A stretch of DNA of 64,000 bases from Saprospiraceae bacterium (GTDB lineage: Bacteria > Bacteroidota > Bacteroidia > Chitinophagales > Saprospiraceae). This document shows, piece after piece, positions 8,032-17,597 of the stretch (the first letter of the stretch is position 1; each line of letters begins with the position of its first letter). Location of the stretch: the NCBI GenBank assembly GCA_016718205.1, contig JADKEB010000031.1, positions 782,971 to 846,970 on the forward strand. Reading direction: 5' to 3'. A program made the position numbers and the translations under genes. The notes beneath the pieces were generated by a model that was not told the origin of the DNA, searched no databases, and saw only the letters and a program-made list of their open reading frames with translations.

Positions 8032-11000
8032 TTAGGCATCAAAAGATTTATCTCTGTTATTGACCTTCATGGTATACGTTACTGAAGATCTGACATTAAT
8101 TTCTTCCAAAGCTATATAATTGAGTGGCGACTCCAACTTTGCTGTCAGATCCCCTTTCTTGTCATTCATATCACCAAATGTGATGGCTCCTGTAGGACAA
8201 GATGTCTGACATGCAGTTTTTACATCTCTATCTGTCAGTAATCGACCCTCAGTCTTGGCTGTAAGTTTGCCTTCCTGGATTCTCTGAACACAAAAGCTAC
8301 ATTTTTCTATAACACCCCTTGATCTTACAGTAACGTCAGGATTCAACACCATTCTCGTGAGGTTATCTGCCATAAATGGTACACTTTCTTCCTGGAGTCT
8401 GGGTTGGTTTGCTGGCCAAATGTCAGCTTTTGTATAATCCAACCAGTTGAATCTACGAACTTTGTATGGGCAGTTGTTAGCACAATACCTTGTTCCTATA
8501 CATCTGTTGTATGCCATTTGATTGAGACCTTCAGCACTGTGGTTGGTAGCATTTACGGGACATACATTCTCACAAGGAGCGTTGTCACAATGCTGACACA
8601 TCATCGGCTGATAGATAGTATTAGGATTTTCAACATCTCCATAATAGTATCTGTCTATACGCAACCAGGGCATCTCATGGTGGATGGCTACTTCATGTTT
8701 GCCAACCACAGGCACATTATTTTCTGACATACATGCCACAGTACAAGCACCACAACCAATACATGCATTTAGATCCACATGCATCCCCCAATGATGACCC
8801 AAAGAATACATGTGGTCAAAACCACCATATATTTGTTGCTCATTCAGGTGTTGAGCGTGTTTTCTCCTTTTTTGAAGGTGCTCTACACTATTTTTGAGTT
8901 CTTTCACATTGGATGTATAAATCACAGACCTATCTGTCAATGCACCTTGAAATCCCTTTACTCCTGTGAAATAATCAAAGAAGACTAAAGCAGCTTCATC
9001 TGCATTGATTTCTGTATTTGTTTCCTTATCTATTCCTTTGACACCAATAGTATGATGGTACTGAACACACGAAAAATCTTTTTCTTTTCCTTTTTTATTG
9101 GAGACAGTAACTTTAGTGTTATAATATTGCGGGCCATCAGCACCGACGGTCAAACTGTCGTTTACATTGAAACCAACATTTGTTCCGGTATTTCCAGCCA
9201 AAGTTCTTCCATAACCCAATGCTAATGATACTGTACCAGGCATTTGTCCGAACTGCTGAATAACAGGTAATGTTACTATCTTTTTGCCTATAGTCAATTC
9301 TACCAAATCACCATCTACGAGATCATTAAAACCCACCATAGTTTTTACTCCATCGAAATTGACCGGAACTGCAAGATAGTTGCCCCAAGATGTTCTTGTC
9401 ACAGGGTCAGCCATCTCCATCAGCCATGGGTTTCCTGAATACTGGCCATTGGCCATATGTACTGTTTCATAATAGGATATTTCCAAATCAGCACTCACAG
9501 GTTTAGTCACTTCTCCGATTTCTGCGCTTTTATAGGAAGGTGCACCGCCATTTCCGGCACTAAATACTCCATCATGCACTGCATTATCCCAAAATGCCTG
9601 AAATGAACTGAATTCACTTTGAGCTTTAAACTGACTTGCGTTCCAGGATTGTTTGAGGTATTCGTAGTAAGGCTGGTCTTTTGTCAAATCAATATTGGCA
9701 CTTCCAGCCCAAACCAAAAGCGACAACTCAGCTTGTCTGGTATCAAACAAAGGTGCAATAGTAGGCTGAATGAGGGTAAAATGTCCTTTTTTAGCCTCAA
9801 CATCGCCCCATGCCTCCAGAAAATGATGCGTCGGAGCCACTACCGTACACATATCCGTTGTCTCATCATTCACACCAGCAAATGAAATTTTATTTTTTAC
9901 TTTTCCAAGTGAAGCTGCGAGTTCAGTACCGAATGCTGAATCATATACTGGATTTGCTCCCAAAAAAATGATAAGATCTACACTTCCTGACTTGATTTCA
10001 TCAACAAGACTTTTCAGCGTTTTATCATTTCCCTGTCTTTGATTAGAAGTGGTCCCCATATCAATAGTGGTACCATAACTGCCCAGAGCATTGTTGATCG
10101 CATTGACCATCAATTGTTCATTGACATTGTTGGATGCACTTACAACCAATGCTTTACCACTTGCAGCTTTTAATTCCGCAGCCAACTTGGAGAGTGCCTT
10201 TTTTGCTTTAGCATTCAATCCATTGGTACCAGAAGTGGAACCTGTGATTTCATTGTACAGATGTGATATTGCAACACCTTGTTCACTTGGTTTTACAAGG
10301 ATTCTGTTGTCTGCATTTGATCCTGAAAGAGACATATGGTTTTCGACTTGAATATGTCTTGACATTCTGGCTTTGGTGATATCATTTATCTTACGGCCTT
10401 TTGCATACGCAGCAGCATATTCTATAGGAGAAATCCAAGTTCCCAAAAAGTCAGCATTGAAACTTACGATCACATCAGCCTTATCAAAATGATATGATGG
10501 AATGGCTCTGACGCCAAAATTTTGCTCATTTGCATCCAATAAGGCCGAAGCAGAAACCGGATCATAGGTGACAACCTTTACACTTGGATATTTTGCAGAA
10601 AACTCAGCAATTGCCTTTTTTGCTGTTGGACTCATTATAGTATTTGTAACAAGTCTGATATTATTAGATGCAGAAATGGTTGTTGCGGCAAGTTTATCCA
10701 TTTCGCTCCAGCTAGAGTCTTTCCAGCCCGCACCATCTTTGATTTTTGGTCCTGAAAATCTATTGGTATCATAAAGGCTCAAAACAGATGCCTGAGCACG
10801 GGCAGAAGTACCACCTCCGGTGATGGATGAGAGATCATTTCCTTCTATTTTGATTGGTCTGCCCTCTCTTGTTTTTACAAGTACCGGACAATAGTCACCT
10901 CCATTTACAAATGTAGAAGCATAATAATTTGCAATACCCGGGACAATCGTGTCTGGCTTAACAACATAAGGTATGGCTCTTTTGACCGGGATGTCACAAC

Positions 11001-11196
11001 CAGCGGCTACTGTGGCAGCACCGAGACCAAAACCCAAAAATTTAAGAAAGTCCCTTCTGTTGCCGGAAAGATTGGAAGTCATATCAGCGTAACTGACTTG
11101 TTCTTCAGCAAACTCCTGTTCAGCCAATTGCATAAACTCTTCATCCCTCGTAAGGTCTTTTTGACCTATCCAAATATTATCTGATTGATTTTTCAT
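8032..11196 (-). CDS. actB: Alternative complex III subunit ActB (molybdopterin-oxidoreductase-like plus ferredoxin domain)
   Basis: Large periplasmic iron-sulfur subunit of ACIII that carries electrons from the quinol site to the c-type hemes. The 1054 residues contain a twin-arginine signal set back from the N-terminus (RRDFLKFLGFG, about residue 47), followed by a possible lipobox (VAAGC). A large molybdopterin-oxidoreductase-like domain follows; in resolved ACIII structures this domain has no molybdenum cofactor. The C-terminal quarter carries four Cys clusters of the bacterial ferredoxin type: CIGCGACTVAC, CQHCDNAPCENVC, CIGTRYCANNC and CSFCVQR with a later CQTSCPTG. The third cluster has RY where a 4Fe-4S site would have a Cys, fitting one 3Fe-4S centre (inference from the pattern). 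It lies 54 bases after actA. Confidence 0.96.
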   Translation of the reverse strand: MKNQSDNIWIGQKDLTRDEEFMQLAEQEFAEEQVSYADMTSNLSGNRRDFLKFLGFGLGAATVAAGCDIPVKRAIPYVVKPDTIVPGIANYYASTFVNGGDYCPVLVKTREGRPIKIEGNDLSSITGGGTSARAQASVLSLYDTNRFSGPKIKDGAGWKDSSWSEMDKLAATTISASNNIRLVTNTIMSPTAKKAIAEFSAKYPSVKVVTYDPVSASALLDANEQNFGVRAIPSYHFDKADVIVSFNADFLGTWISPIEYAAAYAKGRKINDITKARMSRHIQVENHMSLSGSNADNRILVKPSEQGVAISHLYNEITGSTSGTNGLNAKAKKALSKLAAELKAASGKALVVSASNNVNEQLMVNAINNALGSYGTTIDMGTTSNQRQGNDKTLKSLVDEIKSGSVDLIIFLGANPVYDSAFGTELAASLGKVKNKISFAGVNDETTDMCTVVAPTHHFLEAWGDVEAKKGHFTLIQPTIAPLFDTRQAELSLLVWAGSANIDLTKDQPYYEYLKQSWNASQFKAQSEFSSFQAFWDNAVHDGVFSAGNGGAPSYKSAEIGEVTKPVSADLEISYYETVHMANGQYSGNPWLMEMADPVTRTSWGNYLAVPVNFDGVKTMVGFNDLVDGDLVELTIGKKIVTLPVIQQFGQMPGTVSLALGYGRTLAGNTGTNVGFNVNDSLTVGADGPQYYNTKVTVSNKKGKEKDFSCVQYHHTIGVKGIDKETNTEINADEAALVFFDYFTGVKGFQGALTDRSVIYTSNVKELKNSVEHLQKRRKHAQHLNEQQIYGGFDHMYSLGHHWGMHVDLNACIGCGACTVACMSENNVPVVGKHEVAIHHEMPWLRIDRYYYGDVENPNTIYQPMMCQHCDNAPCENVCPVNATNHSAEGLNQMAYNRCIGTRYCANNCPYKVRRFNWLDYTKADIWPANQPRLQEESVPFMADNLTRMVLNPDVTVRSRGVIEKCSFCVQRIQEGKLTAKTEGRLLTDRDVKTACQTSCPTGAITFGDMNDKKGDLTAKLESPLNYIALEEINVRSSVTYTMKVNNRDKSFDA

Positions 11197-11250
11197 TTAT
11201 ATATTCAGGATTGTTATTTGTAATTTAAATTTTACTCTGTTTGAGTATGA

Positions 11251-12657
11251 TTAATAATGGCACTTTTGACATTCCAGACCTCCGATGTCAGATACAGTCA
11301 CTTTGTCCCGTTTACCGGAAGCTAATTCTTCATGATATCTTGTATAATTTGCATAATATGCATTGTCTTTGAATTTGACTTCTGTTTGTCTGTGGCAGTT
11401 GATACACCATCCCATTGATAATGGAGACATTTGTTTTAGAACCTCCATTTCTTCAACTTTTCCATGACAAGTCTGGCATTCAAGTTTGCCAACAGTTACA
11501 TGCTGAGAGTGATTGAAATAAACGTGATCAGGCAAATTGTGTATTCTTGTCCACTCTATCGGACCCTGGATTTGTTTTTTCTGATCGTTGGTCAATGATT
11601 TTTTGATGTCAGCCCACTGTTGTGCTACCACCCTTTCGCCTTCACTATCCAAATCACCTTTTTCTTTTACACGTTTGTATTCGTCTCCGATCCATTTTGT
11701 AAAAATGGCCTTTATATCTTCTTCTGATTTAGATTCATAATCTTCAATGTATTTATTTGTAGCAGGATCATAACCTATTGATGCAAAAATTTTGGTAATT
11801 TCAGCTGTACCATATTGACTTCCGTTTTTGATGGCTGCATGACAGTTCATACAAGTGTTTGTGCCCGGAATTGACGAATGTTTCGATCTTCTCGCACTGT
11901 CATGACAGTATTGACAATCAATTTTATTGACACCAGCATGTGTAGCATGTGAAAATTTTATAGGTTGATCTGGCGCATATCCTTCCTGTCTGCCCAACTC
12001 TACTGATTTATTGACTGTGGTATAAGCACCAAATATAATAGCAGCAAAGATGAGAAATGTTACAACTCCTTTTGAAGTTAAAATCTGTCCTATAGTCTTT
12101 GTTTCTTCATAACGTCCTTCTCTGGCAGCTGCTATTTGATTGAGATTTGAAATAATTTTTGTGAGTAAAAGTGCAAGGACAGCCAGCACTGCAGCAATAA
12201 TAAGATATAGTGGTAATAGACTTTTTGGTGCTTCTTTTTTAGCAGATGAAGCAGTGCTCTTTACAGGACCATAGGTGCCATCATAGGTACCATTGACATA
12301 AGCTAAGATGCTTCCTATCTCATCATCAGTCAGTTTTTCAAAATTTGTCATCACGACCGGCTTATACTTATTCCAAAGTTCAACAGCTCTCGGATGGCCT
12401 TTTTTGATCATAGCCTGAGAATTTCTGATCCAAGCATAAAGTGCTGCATCATCACCCCAAAGTGCTTGGGATCCTCCTAATGCCGGACCTGTTGCCGCAG
12501 AACGCATGTCTTTGGCGTGACAAGCTGCACAATTGGCCTTAAAAAGTTCTTTCCCTGCATCAGCAGAAACCTGGGCAGAAATGGAAAGAGCCGACCATAT
12601 CAAGATTGACATGATGGCTATTAGTCTGATACTTAAAAACTTATGAACCTTCATCAA
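11251..12657 (-). CDS. actA: Alternative complex III subunit ActA, hexaheme cytochrome c
   Basis: First gene of the respiratory operon; multiheme electron-transfer subunit. A signal-like segment (residues 5-28) precedes a class I cytochrome c domain with CAACH at 43-47 and a plausible Met ligand in VVMTNFEKLTDDE. A hydrophobic helix (about 146-165) and another (about 197-212) follow, then a periplasmic region with five more CxxCH motifs: CQYCH (247-251), CMNCH (268-272), CQTCH, CINCH and the C-terminal CQKCH. The protein thus has six heme motifs instead of the five usually quoted for ActA, the extra one being a fused N-terminal monoheme domain. A good promoter lies about 70 bases upstream. 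The frame is intact. Confidence 0.94.
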   Translation of the reverse strand: MMKVHKFLSIRLIAIMSILIWSALSISAQVSADAGKELFKANCAACHAKDMRSAATGPALGGSQALWGDDAALYAWIRNSQAMIKKGHPRAVELWNKYKPVVMTNFEKLTDDEIGSILAYVNGTYDGTYGPVKSTASSAKKEAPKSLLPLYLIIAAVLAVLALLLTKIISNLNQIAAAREGRYEETKTIGQILTSKGVVTFLIFAAIIFGAYTTVNKSVELGRQEGYAPDQPIKFSHATHAGVNKIDCQYCHDSARRSKHSSIPGTNTCMNCHAAIKNGSQYGTAEITKIFASIGYDPATNKYIEDYESKSEEDIKAIFTKWIGDEYKRVKEKGDLDSEGERVVAQQWADIKKSLTNDQKKQIQGPIEWTRIHNLPDHVYFNHSQHVTVGKLECQTCHGKVEEMEVLKQMSPLSMGWCINCHRQTEVKFKDNAYYANYTRYHEELASGKRDKVTVSDIGGLECQKCHY

Positions 12658-12724
12658 CGTTTTTTTAATATATATTTTATGAAGAATAGATATATAATTA
12701 GACTTTTTTGGATTAAAATTGCCA

Positions 12725-12755
12725 CAAAAGTAAAATACTGAAAGTGTAATTTCAA
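12725..12755 (-). promoter_or_regulatory. Promoter of the act-cox operon
   Basis: Reading on the minus strand, TTG (12753-12755) is followed after exactly 20 bases by TACTTTTG (12725-12732). This matches the Bacteroidota primary-sigma promoter, TTG at -33 and TAnnTTTG at -7 with about 19-21 bases between. Transcription would start near 12718, leaving a leader of about 60 bases before the actA ATG. Confidence 0.7.
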
Positions 12756-12880
12756 TTTTTATAATATGTTTCTTATTATTTAGAAAATTTCTAAATAAAA
12801 AAGTACAACTTGGCTAATAATTCAAGATAATTTCTGATTTTTTTACGAAATTCATTAGTTTTACCCCGAGTTATACAAAT

Positions 12881-14944
12881 ATGAGGTTCATTTTAATATT
12901 CATATGTTATTTTATTTTCTGGTCCGATCATGTCATCGGTCAGGATGAATCTCAGTCCAATAATATTATTTCAAATATCATTGAAGACTTTCTAGAATCA
13001 ACTGATGCAGAAAACTTTGACTACAATACTATATTTGAGAATCTAAACCACTATTACGAAAATCCCTTGAACATCAATCAAGCTTCAGAAAATGATCTCA
13101 GAGAATTATATCTCCTGAATGAAATCCAAATCACAGACTTTATCAAACATCGCACTCAGTTTGGTTCATATCTTAGTATATATGAACTACAATCTCTACC
13201 ATCTTGGGATATGGGTGTCATAAAAAACGTTACTCCTTTTCTAAAATGTGATGTGGCTCCGGCGGATTTTAATCTTGACTTTAAAGATGCTCTTAAAAAC
13301 GGAACATCTACCCTATTTATAAAAGGTAAAAGAGTCCTGGAAGACAGAAATGGATTTTTGCCATCTGCATCTGGGTCCACTCCTTACATAGGAGATCCAA
13401 ATCATCTCTATGTCAGATACCGGTATGAATTTGGGCAGCTCTTTAAAGCTGGCATTACAATGGAAAAGGACCCGGGTGAACCGTTTTTAAATGATCACAA
13501 TAAGTATGGTTTTGATTTCTATTCAATGTTTGCGTATGCTAAAGAAATCAATAAGACTTTGAGCATCGTTTCTCTTGGTGATTTTGCAGTAAGTATGGGT
13601 CAGGGATTGATACTGCACAATGACTTTGGTGCCGGCAAATCTTCCTATGTGATGAATGTAAAGAAAGCCGGTAGAATGATCAGACCATACAGCTCTGTAA
13701 ATGAGGTGAATTTTTTCAGAGGTGGTGGTGCAGTCATCAACTTAGCGAGATCTATCCAAGCAGCAGCTTTTGTTTCTTACAAACCTATCGATGCCACAGT
13801 AGAAAGAGATACCATTGAAAACACGGATTTTGATGCTTTTGGATCCATCAGATTTGATGGTTTTCACCGTACAGAAACTGAGGCGGCAAACAAAAACAGC
13901 ATCCATCAGACAAATGTAGGTGGAAAAATCGAGTATAAAATCCGTGATTTCAAAATTGCATTAAACGGACTTTACACAGGATTTGATGCCAGACTGACTC
14001 GCGATGATGCGCTTTACAGAAAGTATCTTTTCAATGGTAAAACTCTGATCAACAGCAGCATCGACTATACATGGCGTTATAAGAATCTAACATTTTTTGG
14101 CGAGGGGGCATTTAGTAACAACGGTGGTCAAGCACATATCCACGGAGTATTGATGGGACTGGACAGAAGACTGGACGTATCAGCAGTATACAGGAATTAT
14201 GATCCTGACTATCAAGTGCTTAATGCAAATGCCTTTGGAGAATCCACACAACCTATCAATGAAAAAGGATTTTACCTTGGTATGGAAATGAGACCTTTCA
14301 AGAATATAACACTGAGTGCTTATGCAGATGTCTGGTCTCATCCATGGGTGGCATACCGCAGAGACGGACTCACAGATGGCAATGAAATTCTAATCAAACT
14401 GGCATATACTCAAAAAAGAAAAATGGATTTTTATGTCCAATACCGCATAGAAAAGAAACAGCTCAACAGCAGCAATGAAAGGATCATAGATTATCCTGAG
14501 CATCTCACACTGCAACGCTTGAGGTTACATTTTAATTACAAACTTACCAAAGAATGGGAAATCAGAGACCGTGCAGAATTTTCTTTCTTTGAAAAATCAA
14601 GCTATTCCAGAGGCATGCTTTTTTATCAGGATGTGGTGTACAAGCCCATTGCTAAACCATTTTCATTTACCGCAAGGTATGCAATATTTGACATCAATAG
14701 CTTTGATGCCCGAATATATGCCTATGAAAATGATATTCTTTATGAGTTTTTTATTCCTTTTTATCAAAATCGTGGATCGAGATTTTATATCAATACCAGG
14801 TTAAGATTGGGGCGAAATTACACTTGGGAATTCAGAATTGGCCGCACTTACTTTGAAAATGTAAACACTATAGGATCAGGAAATGAACTTATCAACGGCA
14901 ATACAAGAACTGAGATAAAAACACAACTAAAAATCAGATTCTGA
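12881..14944 (+). CDS. Outer-membrane beta-barrel-like protein with helix-hairpin-helix N-terminus
   Basis: A secreted 687-residue protein with a signal peptide (about 1-20). Residues about 55-110 contain two consecutive ComEA-like helix-hairpin-helix units (NPLNINQASENDLRELYLL and the following FGSYLSIYELQSLP), a motif that in ComEA binds DNA. The rest is rich in alternating aromatic and polar residues and ends in aromatic strands (LKIRF), typical of an outer-membrane beta barrel. Proteins with this arrangement are widespread in Bacteroidota and have no assigned function. It is divergent from actA across a 223-base spacer, and the Smr-domain gene follows 34 bases after it. DNA uptake is a possibility suggested only by the HhH motif. 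Confidence 0.8.
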   Translation: MRFILIFICYFIFWSDHVIGQDESQSNNIISNIIEDFLESTDAENFDYNTIFENLNHYYENPLNINQASENDLRELYLLNEIQITDFIKHRTQFGSYLSIYELQSLPSWDMGVIKNVTPFLKCDVAPADFNLDFKDALKNGTSTLFIKGKRVLEDRNGFLPSASGSTPYIGDPNHLYVRYRYEFGQLFKAGITMEKDPGEPFLNDHNKYGFDFYSMFAYAKEINKTLSIVSLGDFAVSMGQGLILHNDFGAGKSSYVMNVKKAGRMIRPYSSVNEVNFFRGGGAVINLARSIQAAAFVSYKPIDATVERDTIENTDFDAFGSIRFDGFHRTETEAANKNSIHQTNVGGKIEYKIRDFKIALNGLYTGFDARLTRDDALYRKYLFNGKTLINSSIDYTWRYKNLTFFGEGAFSNNGGQAHIHGVLMGLDRRLDVSAVYRNYDPDYQVLNANAFGESTQPINEKGFYLGMEMRPFKNITLSAYADVWSHPWVAYRRDGLTDGNEILIKLAYTQKRKMDFYVQYRIEKKQLNSSNERIIDYPEHLTLQRLRLHFNYKLTKEWEIRDRAEFSFFEKSSYSRGMLFYQDVVYKPIAKPFSFTARYAIFDINSFDARIYAYENDILYEFFIPFYQNRGSRFYINTRLRLGRNYTWEFRIGRTYFENVNTIGSGNELINGNTRTEIKTQLKIRF

Positions 14945-14978
14945 CGTTTTCATTGCTTGGTTAAAATGTGAGTGTGAT

Positions 14979-15488
14979 ATGAATCTTAGTGAACTTTGGA
15001 TGGGGGAAAAAGTAATGATCAAATCTTCGGGAAAGATTGGGATATTCGAAGGTGTCAATTCTGAAGGAAAGGCCCGAATTAAGTATGATAACAAGATTTT
15101 TTTAGTAACGGCTCAAAATCTTGAAATCGTTCCAGAAAAGGAAGTATTTCCGGATATTTATGCATATTTAGAGCGTGAAAATAAAACTTTAGAGGCCAAA
15201 GCAAAGGTGTTAGATATTACATTTAATCACACGATCGACTTACATATCGAAAAGTTGGCTCCACATATGAAAAATGAGTTATCAGGAAGAATACTTGATT
15301 ATCAACTTGAAAAAACAAGACTGTTTATCCGGGATGCGATAGACAGAAATTTTCCACATATTACCATTATACACGGAAAGGGACAAGGAGTTCTGAAAAG
15401 TGAAATAGAACACATATTGAAGGATTACCACCAAGTAAGATTTACATTTTCGAAAAATGGAGGTGGTGCTGTTGAAGTTTGGCTTTGA
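14979..15488 (+). CDS. Smr (MutS2 C-terminal-like) domain protein
   Basis: A 169-residue cytoplasmic protein. Residues 1-50 form a small beta-rich domain (VMIKSSGKIGIFEGVNSEGKARIKY), and the C-terminal 85 residues are a Smr domain: the IDLHIEKL opening with DLHIE, then HGKGQGVLKSEI, the H-G-K-G-x-G-x-L signature, and a terminal GGGAVEVWL strand. Smr domains act as nucleases or RNA/DNA-binding modules; here there is no MutS ATPase. It follows the HhH barrel gene closely on the same strand and may be co-transcribed. No signal peptide is seen. The likely role is nucleic-acid processing, but the substrate cannot be told. Confidence 0.87.
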   Translation: MNLSELWMGEKVMIKSSGKIGIFEGVNSEGKARIKYDNKIFLVTAQNLEIVPEKEVFPDIYAYLERENKTLEAKAKVLDITFNHTIDLHIEKLAPHMKNELSGRILDYQLEKTRLFIRDAIDRNFPHITIIHGKGQGVLKSEIEHILKDYHQVRFTFSKNGGGAVEVWL

Positions 15489-15790
15489 AAAAGGGAGAAA
15501 GGAGAAGGGAACGTTGAAAATGGAACATGGAGAAGGGAAAATGATGAAGGTGCAAATCGACCACTAAGCCGACGAAGGAGGACTGGTGAGCGATTTTACG
15601 GTTTAGAGTTCCATTCTGAAATTTTTCACTGCATTGTTAAATAGTCAAAAAAAAAGCAGATTTTTTCAAAGACCGTGATAGTGCGCATTAACCAATACTT
15701 AGGAATCAAAATCACTAAAGAAATACTGCTTGATTTGAAAAAATACAACCAAAACCACTAAAAATCGTTGATGATAAAGCATACTATATA
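15489..15790 (+). other. Intergenic stretch without a recognised gene
   Basis: About 300 bases between the Smr gene and the transporter. The first part is purine-rich with irregular repeats of a GGAGAAGGGA-like word. I see no convincing reading frame, RNA gene, terminator or match to the -33/-7 promoter pattern. Confidence 0.5.
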
Positions 15791-17425
15791 TTGAATATGA
15801 GTTCATATCTTATTGAGAATCCCTTGATTCTACTATTTCTGGTGATAGCCATAGGCTATCTTGTCGGAAATATTAGAATAAAAGGCACAGGTCTGGGTAC
15901 GGCAGCAGTGCTCTTTGTAGGACTTGCTTTCGGGGCTGCCAATCCATTATTTAACGTACCGGAGATCATCTTTCAGATAGGCATCATCTTTTTTGTATAT
16001 ACTATAGGGCTGCGGTCTGGTCCTGCTTTCTTTGAGTCATTCAGTAAAAATGGGTGGAGAGATATCGCTTTTGTGATCTTGATGTTAATACTTTCAGCCC
16101 TGCTTACGATAGTGATTTATTATCTCATGGGATTTGACAAAGCGACGATAGTTGGGATTTATACCGGAAGTTCGACCAATACGACTGCATTGGCAGGTGT
16201 CATAGATATGGTCAATCTTAAAGAAAAAGGAAATACTGACGCCATCCAACATATGGTGGTGGGATACACATTTTCTTATCCCATGGGTGTGTTGGGTGTA
16301 ATGGTAGCCATCAAAATCATGGAGCGATTTCTCAAAGTAGATTATCATGCTGAAAAACAAATGCTGCGAAAGGAGTACCCTCTCGATGAAAACCTTACCA
16401 GCAGAGCTATTGAAATCACAAATGCCGAAATGACTGGAAAACAACTTCGTGACATCATAAATGAGTACAATTGGAATATCGTTTTTGGCAGAATAGACAG
16501 TAAGATTCATGGCACTGTGTTGTCAAATTTTGATATCAAATTGAGTCTTGGTGACACTGTCATCATCGTAGGCACACAGGAAGAACTGGATGAAGCTCAA
16601 AGAGTCATGGGCAAAGAAGCCATTAACAATATGACCTATGACAGGAAAGAGTATGACATTGTAAGGATCTTTGTATCCAATCCTGATGTGGTGGGAAAAG
16701 AGCTTTCTTCATTAAATCTTCATGAAAAGTACAATGCCGTGATAACACGTATCCGGAGAGGCGATATCGAAATGCTTGCAAAAAGCGACACTATCCTGGA
16801 GCCGGGAGACCGAATCAGGTTTGTTGCAAGACGGGAAGATATTAAGAGCATTCAAAAACTATTTGGCGACAGTTATTACGCTTCCAATAAGATAGATTTG
16901 TTTTCCTTTGGTATTGGGTTGGCATTAGGTCTTATTTTAGGGATGATAGAATTTACCTTACCTGGCGGCTTGGTTTTTAAATTTGGTTTTGCGGGTGGAC
17001 CTCTGATCATGGGATTAATACTGGGTACTCTCCGTCGAACAGGTCCGATAGTATGGACTTTGCCATATGGTTCAAATGTAACACTCAATCAGTTGGGACT
17101 CACCCTTTTACTGGCTGTGATTGGAATAAGGTCAGGAAACACACTTTTACAAAGTCTGAATGATGGGGCCTGGATTCAGATATTTGCAGCGGGCACCTTA
17201 CTGAGTATTGTTTCGGCCATGCTGAGTCTTTGGATAGGATACAAACTGATCAAGATCCCTTACTCCCTCTTACTTGGGTTTTCGGCCAACCAGCCGGCGA
17301 TATTGGATTTTGCGACAGATATCACAAAAAACAGGGTTCCGGGCATTGGGTATTCCTTTATGTTTCCCATTTCCTTAGTTTTAAAAATATTATTTGCTCA
17401 GGTATTATACTTGATATTGGTCTGA
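15791..17425 (+). CDS. AspT/YidE-type transporter with two TrkA-C domains
   Basis: A 544-residue membrane protein of the aspartate:alanine exchanger family. It shows the family's duplicated layout: an N-terminal block of about five to six helices (1-175), two successive RCK/TrkA-C domains in the cytoplasm (about 195-280 and 290-360, each ending in a GD.V.. or GDRIRFV strand), and a second helix block (about 365-544). Each membrane half contains a matching repeat (FVYTIGLRSGPAFF and LLAVIGIRSGNTLL). Substrate is not predictable; homologues exchange amino acids or dicarboxylates. Two in-frame ATGs two codons apart could be the start. It is monocistronic by position, followed by tRNA-Glu. Confidence 0.88.
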   Translation: MNMSSYLIENPLILLFLVIAIGYLVGNIRIKGTGLGTAAVLFVGLAFGAANPLFNVPEIIFQIGIIFFVYTIGLRSGPAFFESFSKNGWRDIAFVILMLILSALLTIVIYYLMGFDKATIVGIYTGSSTNTTALAGVIDMVNLKEKGNTDAIQHMVVGYTFSYPMGVLGVMVAIKIMERFLKVDYHAEKQMLRKEYPLDENLTSRAIEITNAEMTGKQLRDIINEYNWNIVFGRIDSKIHGTVLSNFDIKLSLGDTVIIVGTQEELDEAQRVMGKEAINNMTYDRKEYDIVRIFVSNPDVVGKELSSLNLHEKYNAVITRIRRGDIEMLAKSDTILEPGDRIRFVARREDIKSIQKLFGDSYYASNKIDLFSFGIGLALGLILGMIEFTLPGGLVFKFGFAGGPLIMGLILGTLRRTGPIVWTLPYGSNVTLNQLGLTLLLAVIGIRSGNTLLQSLNDGAWIQIFAAGTLLSIVSAMLSLWIGYKLIKIPYSLLLGFSANQPAILDFATDITKNRVPGIGYSFMFPISLVLKILFAQVLYLILV

Positions 17426-17466
17426 TAAAAAAGATATTTTTTTTTTGAAAAAAAGATTGTTTTCTG

Positions 17467-17497
17467 TTTTGTAAATTGGCTAATGTATCTATCTTTG
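17467..17497 (+). promoter_or_regulatory. Probable promoter of tRNA-Glu
   Basis: TTTTG (17467-17471) followed by 18 bases and TATCTTTG (17490-17497), fitting the Bacteroidota TTTG / TAnnTTTG pattern. The -7 element ends 28 bases before the tRNA. Confidence 0.6.
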
Positions 17498-17525
17498 CGT
17501 CGCTTTTGAAGAAAAGCATTATTTT

Positions 17526-17597
17526 GGCCCGTTCGTCCAGCGGTTAGGACGTTAGATTTTCATTCTAGAAACAGGGGTTCGATTCCCCTACGGGCTG
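17526..17597 (+). tRNA. tRNA-Glu (anticodon TTC)
   Basis: Full cloverleaf of 72 bases. The acceptor stem pairs GGCCCGT with ACGGGCT, with a G-T wobble at the first pair. The anticodon stem is 17552-17556 with 17564-17568 around loop TTTTCAT, giving anticodon TTC at 17559-17561. The T-arm contains GGTTCGATTCC. CCA is not encoded. A hairpin terminator follows directly, and the 3' end of the gene is reused in the repeats downstream. Confidence 0.95.
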
